NCBI GenBank assembly: GCA_002327305.1
Contig: DCUZ01000025.1
Location: 1 to 61,750, forward strand
Origin: Holophagales bacterium UBA2201
Lineage (GTDB): Bacteria; Acidobacteriota; Thermoanaerobaculia; UBA2201
DNA: 61,750 nt
Reading direction: 5' to 3'
Shown here: positions 58,528 through 61,750 of the stretch, piece by piece
Layout: each line of letters starts with the position of its first letter
How positions within the stretch are numbered: position 1 is the stretch's first letter
Translations under genes and position numbers: made by a program
The notes under the pieces: model-generated
What the model was told of the DNA's origin: nothing
Seen by the model: only the letters and a program-made list of their open reading frames with translations
Databases searched by the model: none

Positions 58528-59949
58528 ATGAGCGAGCCCAAGAAGCCCAGGAACATCACCACCATCACCCCCGACCGGACGAAGATGCCGGAACAGCCGC
58601 CCGAGGAGCGGCGGAAGAACTTCAAGGAGGTGGCCCTCGGTTTCACCGAGGAGCAGGCCGCCCGCGAGGCCGACCGCTGCATCCAGTGCAAAAAGCCCCT
58701 CTGCGTCCCGGGGTGCCCCGTGGGCATCGACATCCCCGGCTTCATCAAAGCCATCGCGGAGAAGGATTATCCCCGGGCCTACGAGATCCTCCTGGCCTCC
58801 GACCTCCTCCCCGCCGTCACGGGGCGCGTCTGTCCGCAGGAGGACCAGTGCGAGGCCACCTGCATCGTGGGGAAGAAACTGGAGCCCGTGGCCATCGGCC
58901 GCCTCGAGCGGTTCGCGGCCGACTACGCCCTGGCCCACGGCCTGGCCAGGGTCCCCGAGATCCGGAAGCGCCCCGAGAAGGTGGCGGTCATCGGGAGCGG
59001 CCCCGGCGGCCTCACCTGCGCGGCCGACTGCGCCCGCGCGGGCCTCCAGGTCACCGTCTTCGAGGCCCTCCATGTCGCCGGCGGCGTCCTCAAGTACGGC
59101 ATCCCCGAGTTCCGCCTCCCCAATGCGATCGTGGACCAGGAGATCGCCAACCTCCTCAAGATGGGGGTGGAGATCAAGGTGGACCACATCGTCGGCAAGA
59201 TCTTCACCATCCCGCAGTTGATGGGGGAGATGGGCTTCCAGGCCGTCTTCATCGCCACGGGGGCCGGGTTCCCCAAGTTCATGGGGATCAACGGGGAGGG
59301 CCTCAACGGCGTCATGAGCGCCAACGAATTCCTCACCCGCGTCAACCTGATGACCGGCTTCGAGTTCCCCCGGACCGGTACCCCCGTGGGGATGGGGAAG
59401 CGGGTGGCCACCATCGGCGCCGGCAACACCGCCATGGATTCCTCCCGCACCGCCTTGCGCCTGGGGGCGGAGAAGTCCTATATCGTCTACCGCCGCACGG
59501 AGAAGGAGAGCCCCGCCCGCCGCGAGGAACTGCACCACGCCATCGAGGAGGGGGTGGAGTTCCTGTGGCTGAACAACCCCGTGGAGATCCTGGGCGTGGA
59601 GGGGTGGGTGAAGGGGATGCGGTGCATCAAGATGGACCTGGGCGAGCCCGACGAATCGGGCCGCCGCAGCCCGGTCCCCGTCCCCGGCTCCGAGTTCGAA
59701 CTCGAAGTGGACACCGTCATCTACGCCCTCGGCACCAAGGCCAACCCCATCATCGCCTCCACCACCCCGGGCCTCAAAACCAACCGGTGGGGCTACCTCG
59801 AGGTGGACCCCGAGACGCAGGAAACCTCCATCCCGGGGGTCTTCGCCGGCGGCGACATCGTCACCGGTTCGGCCACCGTCATCCTGGCCATGGGGGCCGG
59901 GCGCAAGGCCGCCAAGGGCATCCTCAAGCGCCTGGGGATCGATGGGTAG
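58528..59949 (+). CDS. gltA: NADPH-dependent glutamate synthase-like flavoprotein (NfnB/GltA)
   Basis: 473 residues. N-terminal [4Fe-4S] clusters CIQCKKPLCVPGCPVG (Cys51-63) and CPQEDQCEATC. Two dinucleotide folds: FAD site VIGSGPGGLTCAADC and NADPH site ATIGAGNTAMDSSRTAL, with the ending VFAGGDIVTGSATVILAMGA. It is the homotetrameric GltA or, given the partner subunit, NfnB, which couples NAD(P)H and ferredoxin by electron bifurcation. Sequence alone cannot tell these apart. The start is 3 bases after the small subunit. Confidence 0.87.
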   Translation: MSEPKKPRNITTITPDRTKMPEQPPEERRKNFKEVALGFTEEQAAREADRCIQCKKPLCVPGCPVGIDIPGFIKAIAEKDYPRAYEILLASDLLPAVTGRVCPQEDQCEATCIVGKKLEPVAIGRLERFAADYALAHGLARVPEIRKRPEKVAVIGSGPGGLTCAADCARAGLQVTVFEALHVAGGVLKYGIPEFRLPNAIVDQEIANLLKMGVEIKVDHIVGKIFTIPQLMGEMGFQAVFIATGAGFPKFMGINGEGLNGVMSANEFLTRVNLMTGFEFPRTGTPVGMGKRVATIGAGNTAMDSSRTALRLGAEKSYIVYRRTEKESPARREELHHAIEEGVEFLWLNNPVEILGVEGWVKGMRCIKMDLGEPDESGRRSPVPVPGSEFELEVDTVIYALGTKANPIIASTTPGLKTNRWGYLEVDPETQETSIPGVFAGGDIVTGSATVILAMGAGRKAAKGILKRLGIDG

Positions 59950-60109
59950 GCCGCGGCGCGAACCGGGCCGGAAACTGACCGCCGTGGAGGTCCTGATGGC
60001 CGTCCTGGGGATCGGCTTCATCGCCATCGTCGTCCTCGTCGCCATCCTGCTCCTCACCCACGGGTGTTCCGTCGTCGAGTATCCTCTTGACTTGGAACAG
60101 CGGATGTGA
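59942..60109 (+). CDS. Small single-pass membrane protein
   Basis: 55 residues, MGRPRREPGRKLTAVEVLMA followed by the hydrophobic VLGIGFIAIVVLVAILLL and a short polar tail. The ATG overlaps the end of the NfnB-type gene by 8 bases, in a translational-coupling arrangement. The Arg-rich start fits the positive-inside rule. No family is recognised. Confidence 0.55.
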   Translation: MGRPRREPGRKLTAVEVLMAVLGIGFIAIVVLVAILLLTHGCSVVEYPLDLEQRM

Positions 60110-60228
60110 TAGCCTTAAATCCCGAATAGGCAATAGTGTAGATAAACGGGAGGCAATCATTGGGCATCGTAGATGCACCGTTGCCACCGCTCTACGCTAA
60201 GTTCAACCGCTATTGGAGGTTACGAAGT

Positions 60229-60831
60229 ATGAAGCTGTTCAAGGTTGCGGTGCTCTTCATCGCCGTGCTGGGCCTGCTGGCCTGCGCCAAGCCCCCCCAA
60301 GCCGACATCGACGCCGCCAAGGCCGCCCTCAATGCCGCCAAGGCCGCCGAGGCCGACATCTACGCCCCCGAGGCCCTGCGCTCCGGCGAGGACGCCCTCC
60401 GGGCCATCCAGACCGAAGTGGACGCCCAGGCCGCCAAGTTCGCCCTGTTCCGCTCCTACGAGAAGACCAAGGAGCTGGTGGGCCTCGCCAAGGCCGCCGC
60501 GGACAAGGCCAAGACCGAAGCCGACACCGGCAAGGACATGGTCCGCGATGAAGCCACGGCCATCCTCACCGACGCCGCCGCCGAATTGGCCGCCGCCCAG
60601 GAGTTGCTGAAGAAGGCTCCCAAGGGCAAGGGCTCCAAGGCCGACATCGAGGCCTACAAGGCCGACCTGGATGCCATCCAGCCCATGATCGACGGCGCCC
60701 AGGCCTCCTTCGACTCGGGCAAGTTCATGGACGCCAAGAACGGCGCCCAGGCCGCGAAGGACAAGGCCGTCTACGTCAAGGACGCCATCCAGGCCGCCAT
60801 CGACATGTCCAAGGGCATCAAGAGGCCCTAA
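60229..60831 (+). CDS. Ala/Lys-rich coiled-coil lipoprotein (DUF4398-like)
   Basis: 200 residues. The lipobox LGLLAC gives a lipoprotein with Cys20-21 region at the N-terminus. The mature part is helical, full of Ala, Lys and Glu (AAKAALNAAKAAEADIYAPE, SYEKTKELVGLAKAAADKAK), and is a likely periplasmic coiled coil resembling DUF4398 proteins. GGAGG precedes the ATG. A strong terminator follows the stop. A monocistronic structural lipoprotein is inferred. Confidence 0.82.
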   Translation: MKLFKVAVLFIAVLGLLACAKPPQADIDAAKAALNAAKAAEADIYAPEALRSGEDALRAIQTEVDAQAAKFALFRSYEKTKELVGLAKAAADKAKTEADTGKDMVRDEATAILTDAAAELAAAQELLKKAPKGKGSKADIEAYKADLDAIQPMIDGAQASFDSGKFMDAKNGAQAAKDKAVYVKDAIQAAIDMSKGIKRP

Positions 60832-60851
60832 CTTTTTACACAGTGATCGTC

Positions 60852-60891
60852 GGGGCAGGTCTTCCGGTCCGCCGGAAGGCCTGCCCCTTTT
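60852..60891 (+). terminator. Intrinsic terminator after the lipoprotein gene
   Basis: GGGGCAGG...CCTGCCCC and CTTCCGG...CCGGAAG pair into a ~16-bp stem with a 4-base TCCG loop, followed by TTTT. It lies 21 bases after the stop codon and just before the next gene. Confidence 0.9.
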
Positions 60892-60896
60892 AATTC

Positions 60897-61750
60897 ATGC
60901 TCAAAGCCCTCGTCCGGTCCGTCCTGCTTCTCCTGGCCCTTTTCCTCGGGGCCTGGAGCGTCCTGCTCTTCCATGACCTGCGGCTTTCCAGCCGCGACCC
61001 CTGGAGGGAGGAACGGCTCGCCCAGCGGATGGTGGAGCGCGCCCGCACCGCGGAGGGGGCCCGGTACCATCCCCGCGAGGTGGAGGAGGCCTACGACCTC
61101 TACTGGCGGGCCCGCCGCATCCACGCCATCCAGGACACCAAGCCGTTCATTTTGAAGGATTTCGATTATGTCCGCGCCCTTTACGCGCAGGCCCATCGAA
61201 AAGGGATGGAGGCGTGGCGGTGGGGCGCCGAAACGGACCGGCGCCTCCAGGCGGAAGCACAGTCCGAGATCGAGGGGGCTGGAGCGATCAGCCGCTTCGC
61301 CCGGGAGACCTACCAGAAGGCCCAGATGGGCACCCTGCTGGTCCCCACCATCACCCAGGCCGAACTGGCCCTGGCCGAGGCCCGCGGCTATTTCAGGATG
61401 AGGGAGTACCGGAAGGCGGCCGACAAAGCCGGGGCCTCCATCCGCCTGGCCGAGGAGGCGCTCGACGCCATGGGCGGTGTCCTGGAGCGGTTCTACGACC
61501 CCGGGCGGCTGAGGCACTGGCGGGCCCTCCTCGCGGGGGCGGTGGAGTATTCCCGGTCCACCGGGCGCGTGGTCCTGGTGACCATCAAGGACCAGCGCGT
61601 CCTGCGGGTGTACCGCCACGGGCGGGTGGTCAGGACCTACGACATCGAACTGGGCAAGAACCCCATGGAACGGAAACTGAGGAGCGGGGACCTGGCCACC
61701 CCCGAGGGGCACTATATCGTTTCCGCCAAGAAGAGCGGCCGTCACACGAA
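60897..61750 (+). CDS. L,D-transpeptidase (YkuD) family protein, 5' part
   Basis: At least 284 residues, running off the window. An N-terminal membrane anchor (MLKALVRSVLLLLALFLGAW) is followed by a helical periplasmic region (~30-215). The start of a YkuD domain is then seen: VVLVTIKDQRVLRVYRHGRV, VRTYDIELGKNP, then TPEGHYIV. The catalytic HG...SxGC motif would lie beyond the edge. Such enzymes crosslink peptidoglycan or attach lipoproteins to it, which fits the lipoprotein gene before it. The ATG follows the terminator of that gene by 5 bases. Confidence 0.82.
   Translation, partial: MLKALVRSVLLLLALFLGAWSVLLFHDLRLSSRDPWREERLAQRMVERARTAEGARYHPREVEEAYDLYWRARRIHAIQDTKPFILKDFDYVRALYAQAHRKGMEAWRWGAETDRRLQAEAQSEIEGAGAISRFARETYQKAQMGTLLVPTITQAELALAEARGYFRMREYRKAADKAGASIRLAEEALDAMGGVLERFYDPGRLRHWRALLAGAVEYSRSTGRVVLVTIKDQRVLRVYRHGRVVRTYDIELGKNPMERKLRSGDLATPEGHYIVSAKKSGRHT

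Noticed and set aside
57469..60057. An 862-codon minus-strand frame opposite the NfnAB-type pair
   Set aside because: Shadow frame: the plus strand has conserved Fe-S, FAD and NADPH motifs, a promoter and ribosome sites.

Overview
The window is a high-GC bacterial chromosome segment with an intact ribosomal protein gene (L28), the start of an SRP RNA gene, a type IV pilus retraction ATPase and two-membrane (diderm) features: FadL-like and MtrB-like beta-barrels, lipoproteins and periplasmic multiheme cytochromes. Gene content (PilT, TPR-sulfatases, OmcA/MtrC-type cytochromes, DUF3160, NfnAB-type oxidoreductase, SNF2/SWIM pair) suggests an anaerobic or respiratory sediment or groundwater bacterium, perhaps an Acidobacteriota-like lineage. 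That assignment is inference; no 16S gene is present.

Layout. 1-6.7 kb: SRP RNA end, an XRE regulator and three secreted proteins of falling GC (a large HExGH protein with a pseudopilin-like module, an Ig-like protein, a formylglycine-generating-enzyme-fold protein). 6.8-11.2 kb (minus): a secreted protein, a radical SAM/SPASM enzyme and a TPR protein. 11.2-15.2 kb (plus): rpmB, a degenerate methyltransferase-like protein, a FadL-like porin and a TPR-sulfatase with a non-canonical start. Two inverted arrays of 7-bp repeats follow. 15.6-19.8 kb: repeat protein, DUF4177, NUDIX, pilT and a PAP2/Aur1-like membrane enzyme. 20-25 kb (minus): a complete MtrC-MtrA-MtrB-type porin-cytochrome operon with two decaheme cytochromes. 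25.4-27.7 kb: AhpD-like protein, cysK, cysE. 28.2-31.5 kb: a histidine kinase with a CXXCH heme motif in its periplasmic domain, an NtrC-type activator and a receiver-like protein. 31.8-37.3 kb: SNF2 helicase, SWIM protein, pRiA4b-domain protein. 37.6-49.9 kb: a defence island (PLD-SNF2 helicase, DUF1016 nucleases, ORF6N and RecG-like accessory genes, a 1605-residue DNA methyltransferase, a TOPRIM-like gene). 50-57.5 kb: decayed or frameshifted genes plus DUF3160, DUF1295, patatin, DUF4833 and amidotransferase genes. 57.6-61.75 kb: an NfnAB/GltA-type pair, a small membrane protein, a lipoprotein and the start of an L,D-transpeptidase.

How they fit. A sigma54-type -24/-12 element lies upstream of the mtrCAB-like operon, and a near-identical one lies directly before the receiver-like gene next to the kinase/NtrC pair. 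The simplest reading is a redox- or heme-sensing sigma54 circuit controlling extracellular electron transfer.

The most unusual locus is the defence island. Its methyltransferase carries a whole REP-associated tyrosine transposase and its GTAG-headed REP palindromes inserted in frame, between the coupler and the SAM-binding motif. A second transposase-free REP pair sits further on, and the neighbouring DUF1016 gene carries a different pair of in-frame palindromes. Duplicated helicase 3' and methyltransferase 5' ends show that accessory genes were spliced into the middle of the system by recombination.
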